64,000 nucleotides of DNA from Gallionella sp. (GCA_028714075.1 JAQTMZ010000001.1:1-64000); one strand, 5' to 3'. Numbered from the stretch's first letter, positions 35,862 to 45,191 are shown. The notes: generated by a model from the letters alone, not told the origin. Translations and numbers: made by a program.

Positions 35862-36911
35862 ATGGCTCTCTCTGATTACATCCACACCTTCGGTCAATAC
35901 CTGCTCGAGCGCCACGGCGAGCGGATACACAAGATCGCCCTCGATGCCGGTTTCACCTGCCCCAACCGGGATGGCGCAAAGGGCGTCGGCGGCTGCACGT
36001 TCTGCAACAACAACTCGTTCAACCCCAACGGGCGCGAGCCGCAAACGCTGGAAGCGCAATGCGACAGCGGGCGGCGCGCCATCGCGAAGCGCACGCGCGC
36101 AAAAAAATTCATCGCCTATTTTCAGGCCTACACCAATACCTATGCGGATGTGGTGGAACTGGACGCGCTCTATCGCCAGGCCACGGCGCAGCATGACATC
36201 GTCGGCCTTTCGGTCGGCACGCGGCCGGATTGCGTGTCCGGCGAGGTGCTCGACCTGCTCGCCGGGTACCGCGAGGAAGGGCTCATCGTGTGGCTGGAAC
36301 TCGGCCTGCAGTCGGCCTTCGACGAAACTCTGGCCAAGGTTAACCGCGGCCACGGCCTGAAGGAATACCGCGAAGTGGCCATCGCGGCGCGGCAGCGCGG
36401 GATCCCGTTGTGCACCCACCTGATTCTCGGCCTGCCCGGCGAGGACGCGTCGCATTACCACGCCAGCCTCGATACCGTGCTGGACATCGGCGTGGACGGG
36501 CTCAAGCTGCACCCGCTGCATGTGGTGAAACGCACCGTGCTCGCCAACCAGTGGCGGCGCGGCGAATACCGCCCCATGCTGTACGAGGAATATATCCGCG
36601 ATGCCTGCGACCTGATCGAGCGCACGCCGCAACACATCATGTTCCATCGCGTTACCGGCACCGCTTCGAAAGACATCCTGCTGGCGCCGGAATGGTGCTC
36701 GCAGAAATGGAACGTGCTCAACGGTATCGAACATGAACTGGTACGGCGCGGCAGCCGTCAAGGCTGCAAAGCCAAAGAAAGTTTGGCGGCAAAACTTGGC
36801 GAACATTCCTCAGCCGTTGAGGGAATAGTCAGGATAGTTGGCCAGAACACGGCAAAGTGCCAGACACTTTTCCAAAATCCCGCAGAAGAGAAAATACTGG
36901 ATGCAGCCTGA
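35862..36911 (+). CDS. YhcC-type radical SAM protein (TIGR01212)
   Basis: A 349-residue protein with the family start DYIHTFGQYLLERHGERIHKIALDAGFTCPNRDG, the [4Fe-4S] cluster motif ending GGCTFCNNNSF and GLSVGTRPDCV. The substrate is unknown; the family is widespread and was predicted to act on tRNA or metabolites. The C-terminus extends some 40 residues beyond the usual end and its last codons overlap ubiU. The overlap suggests cotranscription with the ubiU-ubiV pair. Confidence 0.9.
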   Translation: MALSDYIHTFGQYLLERHGERIHKIALDAGFTCPNRDGAKGVGGCTFCNNNSFNPNGREPQTLEAQCDSGRRAIAKRTRAKKFIAYFQAYTNTYADVVELDALYRQATAQHDIVGLSVGTRPDCVSGEVLDLLAGYREEGLIVWLELGLQSAFDETLAKVNRGHGLKEYREVAIAARQRGIPLCTHLILGLPGEDASHYHASLDTVLDIGVDGLKLHPLHVVKRTVLANQWRRGEYRPMLYEEYIRDACDLIERTPQHIMFHRVTGTASKDILLAPEWCSQKWNVLNGIEHELVRRGSRQGCKAKESLAAKLGEHSSAVEGIVRIVGQNTAKCQTLFQNPAEEKILDAA

Positions 36912-37911
36912 CAAGATCGAACTGGTGTGCCCGGCGGGCAGTCTGCCCGCGCTGAAAACGGCGATAGACAGCGGCGCCGATTGCGTCTACATGGGCTTCC
37001 GCGATGACACCAACGCGCGCAATTTCACCGGCCTGAATTTCGACCTCGCCAATGCCAAGGAAGGCGTGCGTTACGCCCATGCCAAAGGCAAAAAGGTATT
37101 GCTGGCACTGAATACCTATCCGCAGGCCGATGGCTGGCAACGCTGGACTGCGGCCATCGACAACGCCGCCGAACTGGGCATGGATGCGGTGATTCTGGCC
37201 GACCCCGGCCTGATGCAATACGCCGTAAAAACCCACCCCGGCCTGCGCCTGCACCTCTCGGTGCAAGGCTCGGCGACCAATTACGAGGCGATCAATTTCT
37301 ACCATGAGATGTTCGGCATCCAGCGCGCCGTGGTGCCGCGTGTGCTGGCGCTGGCGCAGGTCGAGCAACTGATGGCGGGCACCAAGGTGGAAATTGAACT
37401 GTTCGGTTTCGGCGGCTTGTGCGTCATGGTGGAAGGGCGCTGCGCCTTGTCCTCCTACGCCACCGGCGAATCGCCCAATACCTGCGGCGTATGCTCGCCG
37501 CCCAAGGCGGTGCGCTGGCAGAAAACCACCACGGGCCTGGAGTCGCGCCTGAACGGCATTCTGATCGACCGCTATGGTGCCGAGGAGAACGCCGGGTACC
37601 CGACCCTGTGCAAGGGGCGCTTCGATGTGGACGGCGAAACCTATTACGCCATCGAGGAGCCCACCAGCCTCAACACCCTGGAGCTGTTGCCGGAACTGCT
37701 GCGCATGGGCATCGCCGCGATCAAGATCGAGGGCCGCCAGCGCAGCCCCGCCTACGTCGGACAGGTCACCAAAGTATGGCGCCAGGCGATCGACAGTTGC
37801 CTGCGCGACGCGAAAAACTTTGTCGTCAAGCCGTCATGGATGGCGGAGCTGGGCAAGGTCTCGGAAGGGCAGCAACACACCCTCGGCGCGTACTACCGCC
37901 CGTGGAAATAA
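36901..37911 (+). CDS. ubiU: Ubiquinone hydroxylation protein UbiU (U32 family)
   Basis: About 336 residues from ATG 36901 (MQPDKIELVCPAGSLPALKTAI), with a GAAGAGA site. The U32 peptidase-like domain has NTYPQADGWQRW and a four-cysteine set around GGLCVMVEGRCALSS and NTCGVCSP (about residues 173-195) for a [4Fe-4S] cluster. UbiU and UbiV form a complex that hydroxylates ubiquinone precursors without oxygen. It overlaps the radical SAM gene by 11 bases and precedes ubiV by 14. Confidence 0.92.
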   Translation: MQPDKIELVCPAGSLPALKTAIDSGADCVYMGFRDDTNARNFTGLNFDLANAKEGVRYAHAKGKKVLLALNTYPQADGWQRWTAAIDNAAELGMDAVILADPGLMQYAVKTHPGLRLHLSVQGSATNYEAINFYHEMFGIQRAVVPRVLALAQVEQLMAGTKVEIELFGFGGLCVMVEGRCALSSYATGESPNTCGVCSPPKAVRWQKTTTGLESRLNGILIDRYGAEENAGYPTLCKGRFDVDGETYYAIEEPTSLNTLELLPELLRMGIAAIKIEGRQRSPAYVGQVTKVWRQAIDSCLRDAKNFVVKPSWMAELGKVSEGQQHTLGAYYRPWK

Positions 37912-37925
37912 AATATGGGAGCCGT

Positions 37926-38864
37926 ATGAAATTAGCTCTGGGACCCGTCCTGTACTACTGGGACCGCGACACCATGCTCGGATTTTACGCGGCCATGGCC
38001 GACGCGCCGGTGGACATTGTCTATATGGGCGAGACCGTCTGCTCGCGCCGCCATTTGCTGCGCCTGCAGGACTATCTGGACATGGCGGAACGGCTTGTCG
38101 CCGCCGGCAAGGAAGTGGTGATTTCGACGCAGACCCTGATCGAATCCGAATACGATGTCAAAACCCTGCGCAAGATCGCCGAAAACGAAAATTTCAAAGT
38201 GGAAGCCAACGACATGGGAGCCGTGCGGCTGTTGGCGAACAAAATGCCGTTCGTGGCCGGCTCCACGCTGAATGTCTACAACCCGCAAACCCTCGATCTG
38301 CTCGCCGGACTGGGCGCGATGCGCTGGGTGGTACCGGTGGAGATGTCGCAGCAAGCGCTCGCGTCGATACAGGACCATCGCCAGCCGAACATAGAGACGG
38401 AAGTGCTCGCGTACGGGCGCCTGCCGCTGGCTTTTTCCGCGCGCTGCTTCACCGCGCGCCGCCACAATTTGCAGAAGGACGACTGCCAGTTCAAATGTCT
38501 CGATTACGCGGACGGCCTCACCCTGAAAACCCGCGAAGGCCAGCCCTTCCTGACACTGAACGGCATCCAGACCCAGTCGGCGCTGGTGCATAACCTGATC
38601 GGCGAACTGGACGCACTGCAAAGCACGGGTGTCGATGTGGTGCGCATCAGCCCGCAAGCGCATCATACCGGCGAGATACTGCACCTGTTCCGGGAATGCA
38701 TGGAGCAGCGCCTGTCATCCGCACAAGCCTTATCCCGGCTCGAAGGGCTGATGCCGGCTGCACCCTGTAACGGTTATTGGTACGGCAAGCCCGGCCTGGA
38801 TTTCATCCGCAACGCCCAACCTGCCGCCGCAGCAAACCCGGTTGCCGCATCGAACGCTTTATAA
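37926..38864 (+). CDS. ubiV: Ubiquinone hydroxylation protein UbiV (U32 family)
   Basis: The 312-residue protein starts MKLALGPVLYYWDRDTMLGFY and has the conserved GETVCSRRH cysteine plus CFTARRHNLQKDDCQFKC later, four cysteines fitting the UbiV cluster. It is the obligate partner of UbiU. The third member, UbiT (SCP2 lipid carrier), often adjacent, is not here. With ubiX and ubiB in the window, both the oxygen-independent route and general ubiquinone genes are covered. Confidence 0.92.
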   Translation: MKLALGPVLYYWDRDTMLGFYAAMADAPVDIVYMGETVCSRRHLLRLQDYLDMAERLVAAGKEVVISTQTLIESEYDVKTLRKIAENENFKVEANDMGAVRLLANKMPFVAGSTLNVYNPQTLDLLAGLGAMRWVVPVEMSQQALASIQDHRQPNIETEVLAYGRLPLAFSARCFTARRHNLQKDDCQFKCLDYADGLTLKTREGQPFLTLNGIQTQSALVHNLIGELDALQSTGVDVVRISPQAHHTGEILHLFRECMEQRLSSAQALSRLEGLMPAAPCNGYWYGKPGLDFIRNAQPAAAANPVAASNAL

Positions 38865-38979
38865 AACAGCGCCCGCAACGCCCGTTTTGACGCCTATCCT
38901 GTTCCGGTAATTTGTTTCACATCACCCTGAAATTCTGCGACAATCCGCGCCACTTCATTACCCCATATGGGAGTAAGCC

Positions 38980-39111
38980 ATGAAATTCCGCTTTAGTTTC
39001 GGCGTCACATTGACCTGCGGCCAATATGAGCCTGCACTGAAACTTGTCATGCCTCCCTATTTGGTAAATATTCAACTATCCCGTTGCCCTTCATCAAGGA
39101 GCACAGTATGA
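38980..39111 (+). CDS. Upstream ORF (43 aa) overlapping the decarboxylase start
   Basis: ATG 38980 is preceded by GGGAG at good spacing and opens a 43-codon frame that begins MKFRFSFGV. It ends at TGA 39109-39111, overlapping the ATG of the decarboxylase at 39108. The decarboxylase begins MKFRFPIVI, so the first five residues and 15 of the first 16 bases match. The layout suggests a translated leader coupled to the main gene, or a partial duplication of the gene start. It has no similarity to a known protein that I recognise. Confidence 0.5.
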   Translation: MKFRFSFGVTLTCGQYEPALKLVMPPYLVNIQLSRCPSSRSTV

Positions 39112-41354
39112 AATTCCGTTTTCCTATCGTCATCATCGACGAAGACTTCCGCTCCGAAAATGCCAGCGGTCTGGGCATCCGCGCCCTGGCCGACGCCATT
39201 GAGAAGGAAGGCTTGGAAGTTCTCGGCGTCACCAGTTACGGCGACCTGACTTCGTTTGCGCAGCAGCAGAGCCGCGCATCGGCATTTTTGTTGTCGATCG
39301 ACGACGAGGAATTCGGCGCGGGCAGCGCGGAAGAAACCGAGGTCGCGCTGAAAAGCCTGCGCGCGTTCGTCGAGGAAATCCGCTTCAAGAACGCCGACAT
39401 CCCGATCTACCTGTACGGCGAGACGCGCACTTCACGGCATATTCCGAACGACGTGCTGCGCGAGCTGCACGGCTTCATCCACATGCACGAGGACACGCCG
39501 GAATTCGTGGCGCGCCACATCATCCGCGAGGCCAGATCCTATCTGGATTCGCTGGCGCCGCCGTTCTTCCGCGCGCTGCTGCACTACGCGCAGGATGGCT
39601 CGTATTCGTGGCACTGCCCGGGACACTCGGGCGGCGTAGCATTTTTGAAATCGCCGGTCGGGCAGATGTTCCACCAGTTCTTCGGCGAGAACATGCTGCG
39701 CGCCGACGTGTGCAACGCGGTGGACGAGCTCGGGCAACTGCTCGACCACACCGGCCCGGTGGCGGCCTCGGAGCGCAACGCGGCGCGCATTTTCAATGCC
39801 GACCATTTGTTTTTCGTCACCAACGGCACCTCCACTTCCAACAAGATCGTGTGGCACTCGACGGTGGCGCCGGACGACATCGTGGTGGTGGACCGCAACT
39901 GCCATAAATCCATCCTGCACGCGATCATGATGACCGGCGCGGTGCCGGTGTTCCTCACGCCGACGCGCAACCACTACGGCATCATCGGGCCGATCCCGAA
40001 ATCCGAGTTCGAGCCGCACAGCATCCAGCGCAAGATCGACGCGAACCCGTTCATCAAGGACAAGACCAAAAAACCGCGCATCCTGACCATCACCCAGAGC
40101 ACCTATGACGGCATCGTATACAACGTGGAGATGCTGAAAGAAATGCTGGACGGGCGCATCGACACGCTGCATTTCGACGAAGCCTGGCTGCCGCATGCGG
40201 GCTTTCATGATTTTTACAAGGACATGCATGCCATCGGCAAGGACCGGCCGCGCGCCAGGCAGTCGATGATATTTTCCACGCAGTCCACCCACAAATTGCT
40301 GGCGGGGCTGTCGCAGGCCTCGCAGATTCTGGTGCATGAACCGGAAAACCAGAAACTGAACCGCCATATCTTTAACGAAGCCTACCTGATGCACACCTCC
40401 ACCAGCCCGCAGTACGCCATCATCGCATCGTGCGATGTGGCAGCGGCGATGATGGAACCGCCCGGCGGCACGGCCTTGGTGGAAGAATCCATCGCCGAAG
40501 CGCTGGATTTCCGCCGCGCGATGCGCAAGGTGGATGCGGAGTTCGGCAAGGACTGGTGGTTCAAGGTATGGGGGCCGGATAAACTCGCCGATGAAGGCGT
40601 GGGATCGCGCGAGGACTGGGTGTTGCATACCGACGACAAGTGGCATGGTTTCGGCAAGCTGGCTACCGGTTTCAACATGCTCGACCCGATCAAGGCGACC
40701 ATCATCACGCCGGGACTGGATGTGGACGGCGATTTTGCCGACAGCGGCATCCCCGCCGCGATGGTGACCAAATACCTGTCCGAGCATGGCGTGATCGTCG
40801 AGAAATGCGGCCTGTATTCGTTCTTCATCATGTTCACCATCGGTATCACCAAAGGGCGCTGGAACACGCTGCTCACCGCGCTGCAACAGTTCAAGGACGA
40901 CTACGACCGCAACCAGCCGATCTGGCGCATCCTGCCGGAGTTCGCGGCGGCGCATCCGCAATACGAGCGCGTCGGCCTGCGCGATTTGTGCCAGCAGATC
41001 CACGAGGCCTACAACATGCACAACGTGGCGCGCATGACCACCGAGATGTATTTGTCCGACATGCAGCCGGCGATGAAACCGTCCGACGCATTCGCCAAAA
41101 TGGCGCATGACGAAATCGAGCGCGTGGAGATCGACCAGCTCGAAGGGCGCATCACCGCAGTATTGCTGACACCCTATCCGCCCGGCATTCCGTTGCTGAT
41201 TCCGGGCGAAATCTTCAACAAGACCATTGTGGACTACCTGAAGTTTGCGCGCGATGTGAACCAGAAACTGCCTGGCTTCGAGACCGACATTCACGGCCTG
41301 GTGGCGGAAGAGGTGGATGGTGAAACACGCTTCTTTGTGGAATGCGTGCGTTGA
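39108..41354 (+). CDS. Arg/Lys/Orn decarboxylase, PLP fold type I
   Basis: A 748-residue decarboxylase of the AdiA/LdcC/SpeF superfamily. The N-terminal wing domain (about 1-130) has IIDEDFRSENASGLGIRALAD; the catalytic domain has SWHCPGHSGGVAFLKSP and the PLP-binding lysine Lys396 in STQSTHKLLAG. The C-terminal domain ends near ...LVAEEVDGETRFFVECVR. Its substrate, arginine, lysine or ornithine, cannot be decided from motifs alone. AAGGAG lies seven bases before the ATG, and the upstream ORF ends on it. It may serve polyamine synthesis or acid resistance. Confidence 0.92.
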   Translation: MKFRFPIVIIDEDFRSENASGLGIRALADAIEKEGLEVLGVTSYGDLTSFAQQQSRASAFLLSIDDEEFGAGSAEETEVALKSLRAFVEEIRFKNADIPIYLYGETRTSRHIPNDVLRELHGFIHMHEDTPEFVARHIIREARSYLDSLAPPFFRALLHYAQDGSYSWHCPGHSGGVAFLKSPVGQMFHQFFGENMLRADVCNAVDELGQLLDHTGPVAASERNAARIFNADHLFFVTNGTSTSNKIVWHSTVAPDDIVVVDRNCHKSILHAIMMTGAVPVFLTPTRNHYGIIGPIPKSEFEPHSIQRKIDANPFIKDKTKKPRILTITQSTYDGIVYNVEMLKEMLDGRIDTLHFDEAWLPHAGFHDFYKDMHAIGKDRPRARQSMIFSTQSTHKLLAGLSQASQILVHEPENQKLNRHIFNEAYLMHTSTSPQYAIIASCDVAAAMMEPPGGTALVEESIAEALDFRRAMRKVDAEFGKDWWFKVWGPDKLADEGVGSREDWVLHTDDKWHGFGKLATGFNMLDPIKATIITPGLDVDGDFADSGIPAAMVTKYLSEHGVIVEKCGLYSFFIMFTIGITKGRWNTLLTALQQFKDDYDRNQPIWRILPEFAAAHPQYERVGLRDLCQQIHEAYNMHNVARMTTEMYLSDMQPAMKPSDAFAKMAHDEIERVEIDQLEGRITAVLLTPYPPGIPLLIPGEIFNKTIVDYLKFARDVNQKLPGFETDIHGLVAEEVDGETRFFVECVR

Positions 41355-41489
41355 GCGGAATATATAACCGGCGACCCGGTTGCAGTCTTGTACCAGCCTG
41401 ATGGGCTGGCTGCCGGCTTCATCAGGCTGATGTTAGCGCGCCGCTCTCCGACGGCTCCTTGAACCGGCCGGTTTGGCGTTTTAGTCTTG

Positions 41490-41882
41490 CTACCCTTGCG
41501 GCAATCGGTATCTCTCCGGCAGCAAATCGATGATCTCCCTTTGCACCATAATATTATGCTCTTCATAGAGCATATTGCCGCACAAAGACAGCACTTCGTC
41601 AAAGTTCTCCAGAATTTTTTCACCCTGCCACACCCATTCGACAGGCAAGCAAACACCAAGGTCGCTTTCCGTTGGATAATCGGATCGCACCACGCCTACG
41701 GCTTTAATATGCAGACTGGATTGCGGCGTACAGCGCTTGATGAAAACGAGGTCTTCGCTCTTGATGGCCGAAACGATGCCATGCAAATCTGATTGCCCAC
41801 CCGGCAAGTGTGGGTAGCATATGATGTTCTTGTCGAGAAAAACTTGCGCGTCGCGCTCCTCAATTCCAAAAAATGCAGTCAT
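41490..41882 (-). CDS. Hypothetical protein, possible PUA/EVE-like domain
   Basis: A 130-residue protein from ATG 41882, preceded by a strong GGAGG site. The stretch AIKSEDLVFIKR...IKAVGVVRSDYP resembles PUA/EVE-type domains seen at the N-terminus of some restriction proteins, but this is a weak visual match. It has no signal or membrane segment. Both flanks are gene-poor, and the neighbours are a decarboxylase and rsgA on opposite strands. I cannot name a function. Confidence 0.55.
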   Translation of the reverse strand: MTAFFGIEERDAQVFLDKNIICYPHLPGGQSDLHGIVSAIKSEDLVFIKRCTPQSSLHIKAVGVVRSDYPTESDLGVCLPVEWVWQGEKILENFDEVLSLCGNMLYEEHNIMVQREIIDLLPERYRLPQG

Positions 41883-41894
41883 CGCTTCCTCCAT

Positions 41895-42232
41895 TTTCGT
41901 AACGGTTCTTACCTATCCTGCATGGAGCTGTCTGGCGCACCCCATTAAAAGGCACATTTGATACACCACCAGTTTTCTGTGCCTATGAAAAAATGGCAGT
42001 AAAAAATAGGGCATAGCTCATCCATATCAAATCTGCCGGTTTTGCGATAGCCAGTTTCGGCTGCTGGAGATAATATTCATCGCACGCCAAGGACACTATC
42101 GGTGTGTGTCTGATTATTGCGTAAGGAACGGGGAAATTTTTTGTCAGTGTTTGCCCGACAGCGCGCAATCGGGCATGAGCAGAAGCCAGCACTGCCTGCC
42201 AGATTCAAGCCTGGAACGACACGGGTAACGGC
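41895..42232. other. Gene-poor spacer upstream of the hypothetical gene
   Basis: This 338-base stretch has lower GC than its surroundings. A 69-codon minus-strand frame (41983-42192) is open, but it has no clear ribosome binding site and no recognisable family. I see no tRNA, repeat or terminator of note. Confidence 0.3.
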
Positions 42233-43129
42233 CTACTTCGCGGTGATTTGTTGAAATAACTCCAGCCGGCGCGCGTCGATTTCCCCCGCCGCAGCGGCAA
42301 TGCGCAGCGCGCAACCCGGTTCATGCAGGTGGCGGCAGTCGTAAAAGCGGCACTGGCCGCGATACTTGGCAAACTCCACAAACCCTTCTTCTATTCCGCC
42401 GAAGCTCAGGTGATGCAGGCCGAACGCCTGTACGCCGGGGCAGTCTATCAGGCTGCTGACCTCATCCAACCGGTACAGGCGTCCATGGGTGGTGGTGTGT
42501 TTGCCGGAATCCAGCGCAGCGGAAATTTCGCGCGTGGCCGCCTGTGCATCGGGCAGCAGCGCGTTGATCAGAGTGGATTTGCCCATGCCGGATTGCCCGA
42601 CCAGCACGCTGGTGTGCCCCTGCAACAGCGGGCGCAGTTGCGTTACATCCTGCCTTGCGCTGAGTTCCAGCACACGGTAGCCGATGGCGCTATAGGGCTT
42701 GAGCCGTTTGCGCGCGACGGCTGCGGCTGCGGTCAGGTCGCATTTGTTCAGCACGATCAGCGCGTCCAGCTTCTGGTCATGTGCCGCGACCAGGCAGCGC
42801 GCCAGCAGGCCGTCGTCGAACGAGGGCTCGGCGGCCACCACGACGATGATTTGCGTGACGTTCGCGGCGATCAGCTTTTCGCGGAACGCATCGGAGCGGT
42901 GCAGCAGCGAGCGGCGCGGCTCGATGCGTTCGATGATTCCCTGCGCAACGGTCACGGACTCCGCAGAAGGTTTTTCCGTGCGCCGGATTGCCACCCTGTC
43001 GCCGCACACCACCTCGCTTTTTTTGCCGCGCGTCAGGCAGGTCAGCTCGCTGCCGTCCGCAAGGCGCACCAGATACTGGCGTCCGAATGCGGCAACAACT
43101 TGCCCCAATTCCACTTCATCGGCGCTCAC
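42233..43129 (-). CDS. rsgA: Small ribosomal subunit biogenesis GTPase RsgA
   Basis: The 298-residue protein has the circularly permuted GTPase order: NKCD (128-131) precedes the P-loop GQSGMGKS (178-185). An OB-fold N-terminus and a C-terminal zinc knuckle (CRFYDCRHLHEPGC) complete the family. It helps late 30S maturation by removing RbfA and checking the decoding site. It is preceded on the same strand by phhB after a 70-base spacer. All nucleotide motifs look intact. Confidence 0.96.
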   Translation of the reverse strand: MSADEVELGQVVAAFGRQYLVRLADGSELTCLTRGKKSEVVCGDRVAIRRTEKPSAESVTVAQGIIERIEPRRSLLHRSDAFREKLIAANVTQIIVVVAAEPSFDDGLLARCLVAAHDQKLDALIVLNKCDLTAAAAVARKRLKPYSAIGYRVLELSARQDVTQLRPLLQGHTSVLVGQSGMGKSTLINALLPDAQAATREISAALDSGKHTTTHGRLYRLDEVSSLIDCPGVQAFGLHHLSFGGIEEGFVEFAKYRGQCRFYDCRHLHEPGCALRIAAAAGEIDARRLELFQQITAK

Positions 43130-43199
43130 TCGTTGCCGCTCCTTCGACTGAGCTCAGAACAGGCTTGTCTCGCCTTTGAGTTGAAATTGGGCGTACGCA

Positions 43200-43538
43200 T
43201 CAAAGCTTAAACAAGGCGTCCACCTTCGCGGCGCAGATGAAGTCGTTTTCCGACAGGCCGTGGACGGCATGGGTGGTGTATTCCACCCGGCAGCTGTTAT
43301 ACGCGACGGCCAGGTCGGGGTGATGGTCTTCGCGGTGTGATACCCACGCGATGGCGTTCACGAATGCGATGGTCTGGTAGTAGTTCTTGAAGTGGCAGGT
43401 CTTGCCAATCCGGTTGCCATCTTGCTGCCAGCCTTCGAGTTGTTGCATCAGGCTGTCGATTTCCGGCTGCGCTAGCGGCGGCACACCGCCTTCGCAGGGC
43501 TTGCATTGCTTGCCGGTCAGATCGCATATGTCACCCAT
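43200..43538 (-). CDS. phhB: 4a-hydroxytetrahydrobiopterin dehydratase
   Basis: About 112 residues from ATG 43538 (MGDICDLTGKQC), with AGGGG at good spacing. The PCD/DCoH fold has GWQQDGNRIGKTCHFKNYYQTIAFVNAIAWVSHREDHHPDL, with the catalytic histidines in the HREDHHPD block. It recycles the pterin after phenylalanine hydroxylation; other bacteria use it in pterin-dependent reactions. A phenylalanine hydroxylase is not in view. It lies between rsgA and a small cytochrome c. Confidence 0.94.
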   Translation of the reverse strand: MGDICDLTGKQCKPCEGGVPPLAQPEIDSLMQQLEGWQQDGNRIGKTCHFKNYYQTIAFVNAIAWVSHREDHHPDLAVAYNSCRVEYTTHAVHGLSENDFICAAKVDALFKL

Positions 43539-43549
43539 GGCAGCCCCTT

Positions 43550-43855
43550 TTATTTCAGGTTGTAATAGCGGTTGAGATACGCGCCGAGATGCTGCTTTTC
43601 CTGTGGCGTAAGGCTTGCGCCGACATTGCCGCTGCATACCTCTATTTGCTCGAGGAGTTCCTTTGCGTTATGCACCTTGCGGTCCGGGCGGGTAAAAATC
43701 GCGCTGCCGTCGCCGCCCAGCATGGCCGCATGGCAACGGTTGCATTTGTATTGCTCGAACAATTTCTGCCCGGTCTGCGCGTTGCCGTTCGGGAACGGGT
43801 TGGCCGCTGCTGCCGTCGCTGCGCACAACAGAATTAACGTGATGATCAGTTTCAT
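43550..43855 (-). CDS. Small exported c-type cytochrome
   Basis: A 101-residue protein with a signal peptide (MKLIITLILLCAATAAAANP) and a single CNRCH heme motif near residue 38. After cleavage it is about 82 residues, typical of class I monoheme carriers. Only one methionine, in AAML just after the heme site, lies near the heme, so the distal ligand is uncertain. It may act as a periplasmic electron carrier. It is 11 bases upstream of phhB and 10 bases downstream of the M48 peptidase, so probably in one transcript. Confidence 0.88.
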   Translation of the reverse strand: MKLIITLILLCAATAAAANPFPNGNAQTGQKLFEQYKCNRCHAAMLGGDGSAIFTRPDRKVHNAKELLEQIEVCSGNVGASLTPQEKQHLGAYLNRYYNLK

Positions 43856-43865
43856 GGCTTGCTCC

Positions 43866-45110
43866 TCACAGTGTTTTAAGACGGGCGATGCGCACCGCGG
43901 CGGGCGGATGCGAATCGTAGAATGCGGAATATAGCGGATCCGGGGTCAGCGTGGCGGCATTGTCCTGGTACAGCTTCACCAGCGCATTCGCCAGATCGGT
44001 CGCGGCAGTCTGTTGGGCGGCGTAAGCGTCGGCCTCGAACTCATGCTTGCGCGAATAAGCCGACAGCAGCGGATGCAACAGGAAACTGAAGATCGGCAGG
44101 ATCATGAAAAACAGCAGCAGCGCGAGCGCAGTGGAGGGCGTGCTGACTCCCAGGCCCTGATAGAACCACGCGGTCTGCATCAGCTGGCCGAGCAGCCACA
44201 GGAATCCCAGGCTCATCGCAAAAGTCGCCACGATACGCTTCAGCACATGGCGGCGCTTGAAGTGCCCGAGCTCGTGCGCCAGCACCGCCTCGACTTCATT
44301 GCCGCTCAGGCGCCCCAGCAGCGTGTCGAAGAACACGATGCGCTTGGTCTTGCCGAAGCCGGTGAAGTAGGCGTTGCCGTGCGCGCTGCGTTTCGAGCCG
44401 TCCATCACGAACAATCCCTTTGCGGTAAAGCCGCATTTGTCGAGCAGCGCTTCGATGCGCGCCTTCATCGCCTCGTCCTGCAGCGGCGTGAACTTGTTGA
44501 ACAGCGGCGCGATGAACGACGGGTAGATGAACAGGACAGCCAGATTGAACGCCATCCACACCAGCCACACGTACAGCCACCAGTAAGCGCCCATGCGCTC
44601 CATCAGCCACAGCACGCCGAACAGCAGCGGCAGGCCGAGCACCGCGCCGAGCAGCAGGCTCTTCAGCGCGTCGATCAGGTAGAGCTTCAGGGTCATTTTA
44701 TTGAAACCGAAGCGCGCCTCGATGACAAAGGTGTGATACAGGCTGAACGGTGCCTCCAGCAGCGACGAAAGCAGCAGCACCGCCACGATGGTCGCCATGC
44801 CCTGCGTGAGCGGCGCACCGAACCAGCCGTGGCAGATATCGGCGATGAACTGGATGCCGCCCGCCAGCGTGAAAACCAGCAGCAGCGCGGCATCGAACAG
44901 CGCGCCGAGCATCGCGAAGCGCGCTTTGGCCGAGGTGTAATCGGCCGCCTTCTGGTGGTCGGCCAGTTGGATCTTTTCGCGGAACGCCTCCGGCACCGCG
45001 GCACGATGCGCGGCGATATGCGCCAGATGACGGCGCGCCAGCCACAGCTTGGCAAGCGTGGTCAGCAATAGCGCCGCGCTGAAAATAAAGGTGAATAATG
45101 TCGCGGTCAT
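43866..45110 (-). CDS. M48 family membrane metallopeptidase (Ste24-type)
   Basis: The 414-residue protein has several membrane segments and the zinc motif HELGH in VLAHELGHFKRRH near residue 277, followed by the downstream glutamate in EFEADAYAA. N-terminal segments and overall length fit the Ste24/CAAX-protease-like group rather than HtpX (about 290). In bacteria these probably degrade misfolded membrane proteins. It is divergent from orn, sharing an 80-base spacer. Confidence 0.92.
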   Translation of the reverse strand: MTATLFTFIFSAALLLTTLAKLWLARRHLAHIAAHRAAVPEAFREKIQLADHQKAADYTSAKARFAMLGALFDAALLLVFTLAGGIQFIADICHGWFGAPLTQGMATIVAVLLLSSLLEAPFSLYHTFVIEARFGFNKMTLKLYLIDALKSLLLGAVLGLPLLFGVLWLMERMGAYWWLYVWLVWMAFNLAVLFIYPSFIAPLFNKFTPLQDEAMKARIEALLDKCGFTAKGLFVMDGSKRSAHGNAYFTGFGKTKRIVFFDTLLGRLSGNEVEAVLAHELGHFKRRHVLKRIVATFAMSLGFLWLLGQLMQTAWFYQGLGVSTPSTALALLLFFMILPIFSFLLHPLLSAYSRKHEFEADAYAAQQTAATDLANALVKLYQDNAATLTPDPLYSAFYDSHPPAAVRIARLKTL

Positions 45111-45191
45111 GGGATGTGAATTCAGTTTTCGTGTGGGGTGCAGTTATGCCACAATGCGCACCTTGCAGATCATGTTTAAGGCACGCGAATT

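Noticed and set aside
39432..41294. A 620-codon minus-strand open frame opposite the decarboxylase
   Set aside because: The decarboxylase has complete PLP motifs. The antisense frame is low-complexity, with no start signal or homology.
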